Positions 16,831 to 25,124 of a DNA stretch of 64,000 bases are shown here, in pieces. Source of the stretch: VBWE01 sp943372645 (GTDB lineage: Bacteria > Bacteroidota > Bacteroidia > Palsa-965); contig CALRZN010000012.1 in the NCBI GenBank assembly GCA_943372645.1, positions 62,001 through 126,000 of the forward strand, read 5' to 3'. Each line of letters begins with the position of its first letter. The first letter of the stretch is position 1. The translations under genes and the position numbers were made by a program. A model generated the notes under the pieces. The model did no database searches and was not told the origin of the DNA. It worked only from the letters and a program-made list of their open reading frames with translations.

Positions 16831-17759
16831 GGTTTTTGTTTTTTAATGGTGAACGGATAACTGAAGGTAAGGTTTAAAACCAGTGCACGTGTAAGACCAT
16901 CGGGACGAACTTCGCGCACCACCAGCGGTGAGCCGGCAAGCAGGGCAAGGGTGGAATTACCGGGCGTGCGGTAAATAAATGTGGCTGTAGCATTTAACGT
17001 AATGCCGTCAGCACCCTTTACGGCAACACCGTTCACTTCATCTTCCTGCAAACGGTAAAGCAGGAGTATGCCGGGTGAAACAGCAAACCGGTTTCGTGTA
17101 AAGTTTTTCGCAGCACGCAGCAGCACATCGTTTCCGCGCCTTAGCCGAGCCGATTCAAAATACAGCATCGCGTCTTCGTTTAACGGCCACGCATTGTGCA
17201 CAAAGGCATTGCTGTTTGTGTGCCGAAGCACATGCTGGTAAGCCCCCGAAAATTGCCATGTTTTGTAATTAAATGCAACAGCACCGATCAGGTCGGTGCT
17301 ACCCAGGCCGGGCTGGTAGGGCATGGGCAGTGGCAACTGGTTTATGCTGCGATCCGTTTTTCCGGTTGCCAGTTTGGTCAAAACCGAAAAACGAAGCATG
17401 GTATTTTTACGGATATTTTTTGTCCATGAAAACCCTGCCGTAATATCACCCATGCCTTGCGCGGTACCAAGGTTCCCGGTTGCATAGCTGTAAGGCATTT
17501 TTACCTGGAAGCGTATGTTTTTAACGAGCATCAATTCCGCTTCGGGCACAACCTGGAAAACAGATACACCCTGTTCGCCCAGTCCCCAGCTCCCAGTAAT
17601 GCGGAGCATGTTGCGGCGCAGCGAATCGGTAGCGCCGTCAGCAGGCGCATCGGTTTGTCCCGGTGCGGTGCATATTCCGGCATCGCTGCAGCCCTGTGCG
17701 GCAAGCAGGCGGGACAGGCAAAGCATCGCGAAGAAGAAAATACATTTGAGGGTTTTCAT
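16827..17759 (-). CDS. Probable outer-membrane beta-barrel protein, 310 aa
   Basis: A signal peptide (MKTLKCIFFFAMLCLSRLLAAQ) and a C-terminal strand ending in aromatic and hydrophobic residues (ALVLNLTFSYPFTI) suggest an outer-membrane barrel. The centre alternates hydrophobic and polar residues with glycine turns, such as RFQVKMPYSYATGNLGTAQG and GDITAGFSWTKNI, resembling transporter-type barrels of the MetA-pathway/phenol-degradation group, but I cannot assign the family securely. It has two cysteines just after the signal peptide (GCSDAGICTAPG). It overlaps both neighbours by four bases (ATGA), as expected for coupled operon genes. Confidence 0.7.
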   Translation of the reverse strand: MKTLKCIFFFAMLCLSRLLAAQGCSDAGICTAPGQTDAPADGATDSLRRNMLRITGSWGLGEQGVSVFQVVPEAELMLVKNIRFQVKMPYSYATGNLGTAQGMGDITAGFSWTKNIRKNTMLRFSVLTKLATGKTDRSINQLPLPMPYQPGLGSTDLIGAVAFNYKTWQFSGAYQHVLRHTNSNAFVHNAWPLNEDAMLYFESARLRRGNDVLLRAAKNFTRNRFAVSPGILLLYRLQEDEVNGVAVKGADGITLNATATFIYRTPGNSTLALLAGSPLVVREVRPDGLTRALVLNLTFSYPFTIKKQKP

Positions 17760-18169
17760 GCCCGTGCAGATTTTTTAAAGAAACGTGCCATAAACGCAAA
17801 CATGTTTTTACGGTGAATAAAAACCGTTACTGCACCACATACCAGCACAATCAGTGCATAATAAAACAATTGTCCGCCATCGCCCATCACGTCAATGCCG
17901 AGTTTGGTGAAGTGAAAAAACACTGCACCGCTCATCAGCCCGACAGCACCGGCAGCACCCATCCATGCGGTAGCCGGAACCAGGAGAAGCAAAGCAGCAA
18001 TAAGTTCACCGATACCAATGCCGATGCGCCCCCACGGCTCCATGCCCAATGTACTGAAAATATAAACGGATTCAGGAGCGCCGCTGAATTTGAAGTACAG
18101 CGTTTGCAGCATGATGAGCGCTGCAACGATGCGCAGGCTCCACGAAATGATTGATGTTGTTTTGTTCAT
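17756..18169 (-). CDS. DoxX family membrane protein
   Basis: A 137-residue inner-membrane protein with about four hydrophobic helices and the DoxX-type features LRIVAALIMLQTLYFKFSGAPES near the start and GRIGIGIGELIAALLLL in the second helix. DoxX-like proteins are linked to quinone-dependent sulfur oxidation in archaea and to membrane redox stress complexes in some bacteria; here the partner is not known. It begins 7 bp after the YHS-domain gene and overlaps the next gene by four bases. Confidence 0.85.
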   Translation of the reverse strand: MNKTTSIISWSLRIVAALIMLQTLYFKFSGAPESVYIFSTLGMEPWGRIGIGIGELIAALLLLVPATAWMGAAGAVGLMSGAVFFHFTKLGIDVMGDGGQLFYYALIVLVCGAVTVFIHRKNMFAFMARFFKKSARA

Positions 18170-18176
18170 GGCGTTG

Positions 18177-18644
18177 TTATTTGGAAATAAATCCGGTCCA
18201 GTTTTTATCGGCTTTGATTTTTAATGCAGCTTCGTTTGCATTCCACGACTTGAGCGTGTTGGTGAAATAGAAATTGTAAAACAGGTACGTTTTTCCGTTA
18301 ATCACTTTGAAGGTTTCGGGATCAACTTCTACCTTTTCACCGGTCTGCCCCATTGCATACGCGCACCAGCCGCCGTAAGCCGGTTCGTATTTTTCAGGCG
18401 AAACGAGAAACAGTTTACGGTTGGCATCAGAAGAAAAACGATAAGTAACGCCTTTGTAAACGCTGCTGTACGTTGCGCTGCCTTCAACAGCCTTGTGTTG
18501 TGCCTGGTAGGCTACCGGGTCGTAACCCTGTATGGCCAGCCCGTTTTTGGCCAGGTTGAATTGTTTTTTGCGGGTCGCATCTTCCTGTGCGTTGGCATAA
18601 ACCACGGGAAGCAACAACAGGATAAGCAGGTGTATGATTTTCAT
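18177..18644 (-). CDS. Secreted YHS-domain protein
   Basis: A 155-residue exported protein: a signal peptide (MKIIHLLILLLLPVVYANAQ) followed by a YHS-like domain with LAIQGYDPVAYQAQHKAVEG and GVTYRFSSDANRKLFLVSPE. The domain is found in many secreted or heavy-metal-associated proteins; direct metal binding has been suggested but the usual cysteines are absent here apart from one in GGWCAYAMG. The start at 18644 removes 23 codons of a longer open frame without signal character. It is the first gene of an eight-gene operon. Confidence 0.87.
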   Translation of the reverse strand: MKIIHLLILLLLPVVYANAQEDATRKKQFNLAKNGLAIQGYDPVAYQAQHKAVEGSATYSSVYKGVTYRFSSDANRKLFLVSPEKYEPAYGGWCAYAMGQTGEKVEVDPETFKVINGKTYLFYNFYFTNTLKSWNANEAALKIKADKNWTGFISK

Positions 18645-18820
18645 AACAGCAGTTGTAATGTACACTGCAAAGGACGGTGAACGCGTCCGGGCAAATTGTC
18701 CGCTAACCGACAACGGTGTATTTTTTTAACAAAACCGGGGCGATTTTGCAGAAAGCTTAAACAGAACGGATGTGCGGGGCAACACCTGTTCCGGCGCATT
18801 TTTTAAACAAAAGTTAATAG

Positions 18821-18828
18821 TATCTTTG
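18821..18828 (+). promoter_or_regulatory. -7 element of the desaturase promoter
   Basis: TATCTTTG matches TAnnTTTG and lies five bases before the ATG at 18834, implying a near-leaderless transcript. Confidence 0.55.
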
Positions 18829-18833
18829 CGCCC

Positions 18834-19820
18834 ATGCCAACCACGGCCCGAAAGCAGCTTTCCGGTAAATCGCTTATCCTGGCTACTCGTCCTTTTGCAC
18901 AAGAAGTACGCTGGAAAAGCTGGTATTATACGCTTTCCACGCTGGTCATCCTGCTTGGGCTGTTTGCAGGCACCATCTGGCTTCCGCATATATTGCTGCG
19001 CATTGCTTCCAGCATCCTCGCCGGTTTAACCGTGGTCCGTTTTTTTGTTATTTACCACGATCACCAGCACCACGCTATTCTTAACCGTTCCAAAATTGCC
19101 GATGCGATTTTTACCGTTTTCGGACTTTACATTCTTGCACCGACAAGCATCTGGAAACGTTCGCATGATTACCATCATAAACACAATTCCAAACTGTTCG
19201 GGGCCAGCATCGGTTCGTACCCGGTTTATACGCGGCATAAATTTGAAACGGTAAGTGCAGCTGAACGGCGGGGTTATCTTTTCACACGGCATCCGCTTAC
19301 TATTTTTGCGGGTTATCTGTCCATGTTCCTCATCGGTATGTGTGTGGATTCGTACCGCAGCAACCCATCCAAACACAAAGATTCGCTCGTGGCGATTATT
19401 ATTCATGTAATTGCCAGCGCCTGCATTTTCTGGTTTGCAGGCTGGCAGGTTTTTCTGCTTACGTGGATTGTTCCTTACTTCGTGGGTTGCGGACTGGGTG
19501 CGTATTTGTTTTATGCGCAGCACAATTTTCCGGGCGTTACGTTTCATGTTAAAAACGACTGGACGTATGAAGGTGCCGCGATGGAATCATCCAGCTACAT
19601 GAAAATGAACATCGTGATGCGTTGGTTTACGGCAAACATCGGGTATCATCACATTCACCACATCAATTCGCGCATTCCGTTTTACCGCCTGCCCGAAACC
19701 ATGGCCGCTATTCCCGAACTACAGCAGGCCAAAACCACGAGTCTGAACCCGGTTGAAATGTGGCGTTGCCTGCGGCTCAAAATCTGGGATCCGGAAAAAG
19801 GGATGCTGATGGCGCGCTGA
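18834..19820 (+). CDS. Membrane fatty acid desaturase
   Basis: An integral membrane di-iron desaturase, 328 residues, that introduces a double bond into fatty acyl chains. The three histidine boxes are present: HDHQHH at 75-80, HDYHH at 111-115 and HHIHH in the C-terminal third. Hydrophobic helices occur at about 33-75, 90-105, 150-165 and 180-215. The start is supported by the TATCTTTG element just upstream. The regioselectivity and acyl carrier cannot be deduced. It is divergent from the YHS operon. Together with the lipid A acyltransferase and the cyclopropane synthase in this window it shapes membrane lipids. Confidence 0.93.
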   Translation: MPTTARKQLSGKSLILATRPFAQEVRWKSWYYTLSTLVILLGLFAGTIWLPHILLRIASSILAGLTVVRFFVIYHDHQHHAILNRSKIADAIFTVFGLYILAPTSIWKRSHDYHHKHNSKLFGASIGSYPVYTRHKFETVSAAERRGYLFTRHPLTIFAGYLSMFLIGMCVDSYRSNPSKHKDSLVAIIIHVIASACIFWFAGWQVFLLTWIVPYFVGCGLGAYLFYAQHNFPGVTFHVKNDWTYEGAAMESSSYMKMNIVMRWFTANIGYHHIHHINSRIPFYRLPETMAAIPELQQAKTTSLNPVEMWRCLRLKIWDPEKGMLMAR

Positions 19821-19867
19821 TAGGATTGTACCGTTTTTCACCCTAAATTGCAGTTCAACTTCCGTTT

Positions 19868-20683
19868 ATGCGCAGGCTTAACCTCCTCCTGTTTTTTGTA
19901 GTATTATCAGCGGGACTGTTTGCCCAGGCTGACACGGCATTTAAACCCCGCTACGCCAAACAACCATTTTACGGTTCATACGGCTTCGCACACACCGTTA
20001 AGGGCCATGTACTGCCCATCAGCGGGGCGCAGACTGCAGTCGGTGTAAATATTGCAGGGCTGTTTCATACCAAATGGATTCTCGGTGCATGCGTGGAATG
20101 GCGCGTGGCCAAAGCATTCGGTATGAACAGGCGTTACGATAAAATCCGTGGTGATGTGATTGAAAACCTAATTCAAAGCCAGCCCGGTTTAACCGACAGC
20201 ACCCGCGTTGATTTTTTATTTGATGCGTTTAATGGTATGCCGGGCGGAAATTCATTTTACGGCGGGCGTTTTTTTGGAAGCAACCATTATCGTTACGGTA
20301 TCATCATCAGTCCTTTCCCGGATAGTTACGGCGGGCTGATGCTGACGATAAAACGTGGTGCAAATGGGCTGCCCGTGCACGGAGCGTATGGCATAACCGC
20401 ATTGAAATACGAAGCCGAAGATTATATTTTCCTGTCTGTGCCCGTTGACCTCGGCCTGGAACTCACCTGCAAACCCTTCCTGTTTTTGCATGAACGCGCC
20501 GAAGCGCATTGGTACGATGCAATCAGTCAGAACCTGTTGCTTTCCGTTTACTGGGATCACATTTCAATGGAGCGTGCAACATTCAACGGTGCACCGCTCC
20601 GCAATTTCGTGGATGCTCCTTTTTTTGAAAAAAACGGATCTGACGATCATTTCGGGGTGAAGCTTGCTTTTGGGTATTATTAA
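19868..20683 (+). CDS. Secreted hypothetical protein, probably outer-membrane
   Basis: A 271-residue protein with a signal peptide (MRRLNLLLFFVVLSAGLFAQ) and a sequence of alternating polar and hydrophobic strands ending in DHFGVKLAFGYY, compatible with a small outer-membrane beta-barrel. I do not recognise a family. It starts 47 bp after the desaturase stop and could share its transcript. The region downstream is occupied by structured repeats. Confidence 0.7.
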   Translation: MRRLNLLLFFVVLSAGLFAQADTAFKPRYAKQPFYGSYGFAHTVKGHVLPISGAQTAVGVNIAGLFHTKWILGACVEWRVAKAFGMNRRYDKIRGDVIENLIQSQPGLTDSTRVDFLFDAFNGMPGGNSFYGGRFFGSNHYRYGIIISPFPDSYGGLMLTIKRGANGLPVHGAYGITALKYEAEDYIFLSVPVDLGLELTCKPFLFLHERAEAHWYDAISQNLLLSVYWDHISMERATFNGAPLRNFVDAPFFEKNGSDDHFGVKLAFGYY

Positions 20684-20744
20684 GACAGCTTCCGTTTTCC
20701 AAAACATGTTTTGAAATTGTAACCATAAAGAACCACGCGGGCAG

Positions 20745-20859
20745 GTCAGGTCGAGTTTTTTTCTGATTTTTCATCAGAAAAAAGTATCGGGACCGTGCGG
20801 TGGATTTCCCCGCGCGCCTGGTCTCGATACATCACGCGCAGCGTGACACCCGACCTGAC
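20745..20859. repeat. Cloverleaf-like structured repeat, copy A
   Basis: Outer stem gtcaggtcg (20745-20753) / cgacctgac (20851-20859) encloses three hairpins. They are ttttttctgat / atcagaaaaaa with loop ttttc (20757-20783); gtatcgggacc / ggtctcgatac (20784-20794 / 20820-20830, one G-T pair); and tcacgc / gcgtga (20832-20846). It shares family words with 50780-50909. It lies between convergent genes. Confidence 0.85.
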
Positions 20860-20923
20860 GGCGCACTACATTAATCATCCCAATTCGATACATCACGCGC
20901 AGCGTGCCACCCGACCCGACGGC
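20824..20923. repeat. Direct repeat of the cloverleaf's right end
   Basis: The ~40 bp segment 20824-20863, starting tcgatacatcacgcgcagcg, is repeated at 20884-20923 with three or so substitutions. The extra copy lacks its left half, so it is a partial duplication ending just before the argH stop codon. Confidence 0.85.
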
Positions 20924-20930
20924 GGATATT

Positions 20931-22259
20931 TTATCTCAGATCCGATTGCGGTACTCCATTCAAACGCTGCAACACCCCCTCAAACTGTTGCCGGATCAAA
21001 TCATTCCGCAAATTTCCGATGCTTCCGATATGCGTGTGCTGTAAATCGGTTTCCGGCACAAACGTTCCGCTTTCAATGGCCATGCCCACTGCGCGGTACG
21101 CATCGCGGAAAGGAACACCTTGCAAAACGAGCGCGTTCACATTCTCCACGCTGAACATGTATTTATAACGTTCGTCTTCGTGCAGGTTGTCTTTCACCGA
21201 AATGCGTTCCAGCATCAGTTGCGTCATCTGCAGGCAATCATTTAATGTGGCAAATGCGGGAAAAATCAGCTCTTTCGTCAGCTGCAGATCGCGGTGATAC
21301 CCCGAAGGCAGGTTGGTGAGCAGCAGCGCAAATTCGTTAGGCAGTGCCTGCAGGCGGTTGCAGCGGGCGCGGATGAGCTCAAACACATCCGGATTTTTTT
21401 TGTGCGGCATAATGCTGCTGCCGGTGGTCAGTTCATCCGGGAAGGAAATGAATCCGAAATTCGGACCGAGGTACAGGCAGCAGTCCATGGCGAAGCGGCT
21501 GAGTGTGGCGGCAATGGCGGCGAGTGCGATGGCGGCTGTTTTTTCACTTTTGCCGCGGGTCATTTGTGCGTACACCACGTTCACATTCAGCGCAGCAAAA
21601 CCGAGTGTGTCAGTAGTCATTTCGCGGTCAACCGGAAACGATGCGCCATATCCGGCCGCGGAGCCGAGCGGATTTTTGTTTGCCACGCGGTGTGCGGCCA
21701 GCAGCAGTTCCAGGTCATCGCACAGGCTTTCGGCATACGCGCCAAACCACAGCCCGAACGACGAAGGCATAGCCACCTGCAGGTGCGTGTAACCCGGCAT
21801 TATTTTTTCGCGGTGGGTGTCGCTCAGCGTGAGCAGCAGGTTAAACAGGTGCTGCACCTGCTGCGCCGTTTGTTCCAGCTGATCTTTCAGATACAATTTG
21901 ATCGCGGTAAGTACCTGGTCGTTGCGCGAACGCGCCGCGTGAATTTTTTTGCCCGTTTTGCCCAGCGCGCGTGTAAGATCGAGCTCCAGCTGCGAATGGC
22001 AATCTTCCGATCCGGGTTCAATCTGCCACGTGCCGTTTTTAATACGTTCGCTGATCTGCTGCAGTTCGTTTTCAATGGCTGCAAATTCAGCAGCGGTAAG
22101 CAAACCGATTTTGCACAGCATGGCCGCATGCGCCAGCGAAGCCTGTACATCGTAAGGCGCAAGCAGCAGGTCGTATGCACGGTCGTTGCCCGCAGTGAAT
22201 GTGTGTACTGCGCTGTGTGCGGTTTTGTTTTTCTGCCAGAGGGTGGAAGGTGTGTTCAT
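20931..22259 (-). CDS. argH: Argininosuccinate lyase
   Basis: Last step of arginine synthesis: argininosuccinate is split into arginine and fumarate. The protein is 442 residues, cytoplasmic. The fumarase/aspartase superfamily signature is present as GSSIMPHKKNPD, together with ARSRNDQVLTA and TAIKLYLKD; the catalytic serine lies in the SSIMPHKKN loop. It is the last gene of the arginine operon and starts directly after the argE stop with no gap. The structured repeat region beyond its stop may serve as terminator. Confidence 0.97.
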   Translation of the reverse strand: MNTPSTLWQKNKTAHSAVHTFTAGNDRAYDLLLAPYDVQASLAHAAMLCKIGLLTAAEFAAIENELQQISERIKNGTWQIEPGSEDCHSQLELDLTRALGKTGKKIHAARSRNDQVLTAIKLYLKDQLEQTAQQVQHLFNLLLTLSDTHREKIMPGYTHLQVAMPSSFGLWFGAYAESLCDDLELLLAAHRVANKNPLGSAAGYGASFPVDREMTTDTLGFAALNVNVVYAQMTRGKSEKTAAIALAAIAATLSRFAMDCCLYLGPNFGFISFPDELTTGSSIMPHKKNPDVFELIRARCNRLQALPNEFALLLTNLPSGYHRDLQLTKELIFPAFATLNDCLQMTQLMLERISVKDNLHEDERYKYMFSVENVNALVLQGVPFRDAYRAVGMAIESGTFVPETDLQHTHIGSIGNLRNDLIRQQFEGVLQRLNGVPQSDLR

Positions 22260-23345
22260 TCAGATGCGTGTGAGTTTGTTCAGCAGTTCGATGTACAGCG
22301 TTATGCCGTTTTCAATTTCGTGGATATAAATAAATTCATCCGCACTGTGCGAACGCGCCGAATCGCCGGGGCCCATTTTTAAAGAAGGAAACGGGATAAG
22401 CGCCTGGTCCGAAGTGGTGGGCGATCCGTAACACGATAACCCCAGCGCCACACCGGCCTGCACAAGCGGGTGCGCAGGCGGAATGGAGGAGGAGCGCATA
22501 CGCATGGAGCGCGGCGTAATGCTGCACGAAACATGTGCGCGAATGGTTTCGAGAATTTCTTCGTGCGTATACCATTCGTTGATGCGGATGTCAACCGTAA
22601 AATGGCATTCAGCAGGAACCACGTTGTGTTGCGATCCGCTGTTGATTTGTGTAACACTCATTTTTACCGGGCCGAGCAATTCCGAAACCTTTTCAAAACG
22701 GTACTGCTGAAACCAACTGATGTCCGGCAGCGCCTCGTAAATTGCATTGATGCCTTCTTCGCGCGCAGCATGCCCGGCTTTGCCATGTGCAACACAATCC
22801 AGCACAAGCAATCCTTTTTCGGCAACGGCAAGTTGCATCTGCGTCGGTTCACCTACTATTGCAAAATCTACTGCACCGATTTTTTCCAGCACCGATTCAA
22901 TGCCGTTGGGCCCGGAGTTTTCTTCTTCGGCCGTAGCCGCAAAAATTAAATTGAACGGAGCATCAGCAGCATGATAAAAATGCACAAAGGTTGCCAGCAA
23001 CGCCACCAGCGCGCCGCCCGCGTCGTTGCTGCCGAGTCCGTAGAGCTTTCCGTTTTCGGTTGTTGCTTCAAACGGGTTGCGCGTGTATGCCGGGTTCGGT
23101 TTCACCGTATCGTGGTGCGAATTGAGCAGCACCACCGGTAACGCCGCTTTGAAATTCCTGCTGCGTGCAATGATGTTGTTGCCATACTGTTCTGCCGCAA
23201 TGCCATAGTGCAGCAGCTGTTCCGTTATCAGTTGCGCAGTAACCACTTCCTGCCCGCTGAAGGATGGTGTTTCAATTAAGCGGGCAAGCAGTGCCAGTGC
23301 GTCGCGCTGCAGCTGCGGAATGACGGGTATGGTTTGAACAAGCAT
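22260..23345 (-). CDS. argE: M20 family N-acyl-citrulline/ornithine deacylase
   Basis: A zinc-dependent M20 amidohydrolase, 361 residues. Metal-binding motifs are visible as NSHHDTVKPN, LGSNDAGGALVALL and ATAEEENSGPNG. In an operon with an acylornithine carbamoyltransferase the substrate is expected to be N-acyl-citrulline, so this enzyme would release citrulline for ArgG; an acetylornithine deacetylase role is the alternative. It lies between argB (one base gap) and argH (no gap), which fixes its place in the arginine pathway better than its sequence does. Confidence 0.88.
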   Translation of the reverse strand: MLVQTIPVIPQLQRDALALLARLIETPSFSGQEVVTAQLITEQLLHYGIAAEQYGNNIIARSRNFKAALPVVLLNSHHDTVKPNPAYTRNPFEATTENGKLYGLGSNDAGGALVALLATFVHFYHAADAPFNLIFAATAEEENSGPNGIESVLEKIGAVDFAIVGEPTQMQLAVAEKGLLVLDCVAHGKAGHAAREEGINAIYEALPDISWFQQYRFEKVSELLGPVKMSVTQINSGSQHNVVPAECHFTVDIRINEWYTHEEILETIRAHVSCSITPRSMRMRSSSIPPAHPLVQAGVALGLSCYGSPTTSDQALIPFPSLKMGPGDSARSHSADEFIYIHEIENGITLYIELLNKLTRI

Positions 23346-23346
23346 C

Positions 23347-24132
23347 TTAATTCAGGATTACGGTTTTCGGATCAGCAGCAGTGCCGCCGATATATTGCGG
23401 GTGCATAATGTACACCTGCTGCACCCCGGCCTGTTTTGCCTGCAGGGCGTTTGTCAGTTTCGGCAACATGCCTTTGCTTATAATGCCCTGCTGCTGCAAC
23501 GTTTCAAAATCGGCCGCTGAAAGTTCCGCGATCACGGAGTGTTCATCGTTTATGTTTTTCAGCACGCCGTTTTTTTCAAAACAATACACCAGCGTGGTTT
23601 CAAAATGCGCCTGCATGGCCGTCGCAATGGCTGCGGCAATGGTGTCTGCATTTGTATTGAGCAGTTGGCCTGCGCCGTCGTGTGTAACCGGCGCAATTAC
23701 CGGCACATAATTTTGCTCCAGCAGTTGCAGCAGCAGCATGTCATTCACACTTCCCGGAAAGCAGTCGCCCACAAAACCATAATCCACTTCCGCGTTTTCG
23801 CGTTTGCGGGTTTGCAGCAGGTTGCCGTCAGCACCGCACAGCCCGAAGGCGTTACAGCCCGCGGCCTGCAGTTTGGCCACAACGGTTTTGTTAATGTTTC
23901 CTGCATATACCATAGTAATAATTTCCAGCGTGGCTGCATCGGTAATGCGGCGGCCATTAACGAGTTGTGATGCAATGCCGAGTTTTTCACACAGCGCTGT
24001 TGCACTGCGTCCGCCACCGTGTACAATGATTTTGTAACCGGGCAGTGCAACGGTTTTTTCTGCCAGCAGTTGCAGCTGTGCAGCATCTTCAATCAATGCA
24101 CCGCCGGTTTTAATAATCGTGAGTTTTTTCAT
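23347..24132 (-). CDS. argB: Acetylglutamate (acylglutamate) kinase
   Basis: Second step of the acylated branch: phosphorylates N-acylglutamate with ATP. The protein is 261 residues. The amino-acid kinase fold is marked by KTGGALIED near the start, the glycine-rich IIVHGGGRSATALCEKLG, and NINADTIAAAIA-like LLNTNADTIAAAIATAM. The start MKKLTIIK at 24132 overlaps the carbamoyltransferase stop by four bases (ATGA); a much longer open frame upstream is only read-through into that gene. The usual Lys of KIGGS-type motifs is K8 in IIKTGGA. Confidence 0.95.
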   Translation of the reverse strand: MKKLTIIKTGGALIEDAAQLQLLAEKTVALPGYKIIVHGGGRSATALCEKLGIASQLVNGRRITDAATLEIITMVYAGNINKTVVAKLQAAGCNAFGLCGADGNLLQTRKRENAEVDYGFVGDCFPGSVNDMLLLQLLEQNYVPVIAPVTHDGAGQLLNTNADTIAAAIATAMQAHFETTLVYCFEKNGVLKNINDEHSVIAELSAADFETLQQQGIISKGMLPKLTNALQAKQAGVQQVYIMHPQYIGGTAADPKTVILN

Positions 24133-25118
24133 AATGCATTTACCGTTTCGTGTTGCATCGCGTTTTGTGTTTGTGGCAGTCCTTCCAGCATCCGTTTTAA
24201 AACAGCCATCGCCGCAAACACACGGTTGGCGGCCTGTTCGGTAACAAGCGACCGGTTGCTGTCGAGCAATGCCGCTGATAATTCCACATCGCGGCGCACG
24301 GGCAGGCAATGCATGATTTTCGCATCGGGCGCGTTGTGCAGTTTGCCTGGCGTAAGCATCCACGATGCATCGTCGTATGTTTTTCCGTAGTCGTTAGACG
24401 ATGACCAGTTTTTTACATACACAAAATCAGCATCGGCGAGTGCTTCGTCCTGGTTGTGTGTAATGGTTGCGCCTGCGGTGTAATCTGCGCAGAGTTCCAT
24501 GCCCGGCGGATGCGCGATGGTCAGATCCATTTCAGCGGCCAGTATCCATTCTGCAAACGAATTGGCAACGGCCTGCGGCAGCGCTTTCACATGCGGCGCC
24601 CAGGTGAGCACTACTTTCGGTTTGGGTTTTACCGCGTGCGATTGAATTGTGATCAGATCAGCAAGGCTCTGCAGCGGGTGCAGCGTGGCTGATTCGAGGC
24701 TGAGTACCGGCGTTTTGCAGTGATGCAGGAATTTTACAAATGTATGTTCGCTGTAATCGGTTGCGCGGTCGTGCAGCTCCGGGAAACTGCGCAGCCCGAT
24801 GATGTCGCAGTACTGCCCGAGCACCGCTGCTGCTTCGCGGATGTGTTCCACCTTGCTGCCGTTCATCACCGCGCCGTCTTCCAGTTCCAGTGCCCAGCCG
24901 TCTTTATCCATGTTCATGGCCAATACGTTCATGCCCAGCAGCTGCGCGGCTTTCTGTGTGCTGAGGCGTGTGCGCAGGCTCGGGTTCATAAAAAACAACC
25001 CCAGTGTTTTATTTAATCCCGCATCGCGGTGTGCAAACGGGTTCTGCTTCAGCGCGATGGCTTCGGCAACAAGCGCATGTACATCATGCACATCGTGTAC
25101 GGTGGTGAAATGTTTCAT
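24129..25118 (-). CDS. argF': N-acylornithine carbamoyltransferase (AOTCase/SOTCase type)
   Basis: Transfers a carbamoyl group to N-acetyl- or N-succinyl-ornithine, 329 residues. The carbamoyl-phosphate loop is SLRTRLST rather than the STRTR of ordinary OTCases, and the ornithine-side motif is HCLPVRRDVE, which I recall as typical of the acylornithine enzymes of Xanthomonas and Bacteroides. The loop with GWALELEDGAVMNG belongs to the region where one residue is known to switch acetyl against succinyl preference; I cannot assign which without an alignment. It lies between argD (6 bp) and argB (4-bp overlap). Confidence 0.92.
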   Translation of the reverse strand: MKHFTTVHDVHDVHALVAEAIALKQNPFAHRDAGLNKTLGLFFMNPSLRTRLSTQKAAQLLGMNVLAMNMDKDGWALELEDGAVMNGSKVEHIREAAAVLGQYCDIIGLRSFPELHDRATDYSEHTFVKFLHHCKTPVLSLESATLHPLQSLADLITIQSHAVKPKPKVVLTWAPHVKALPQAVANSFAEWILAAEMDLTIAHPPGMELCADYTAGATITHNQDEALADADFVYVKNWSSSNDYGKTYDDASWMLTPGKLHNAPDAKIMHCLPVRRDVELSAALLDSNRSLVTEQAANRVFAAMAVLKRMLEGLPQTQNAMQHETVNAL

Positions 25119-25124
25119 CGGTTT

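Noticed and set aside
24133..24363. 77-residue N-terminal extension of ArgB
   Set aside because: It is read-through within the carbamoyltransferase gene in another frame; the ATGA overlap gives the natural start.
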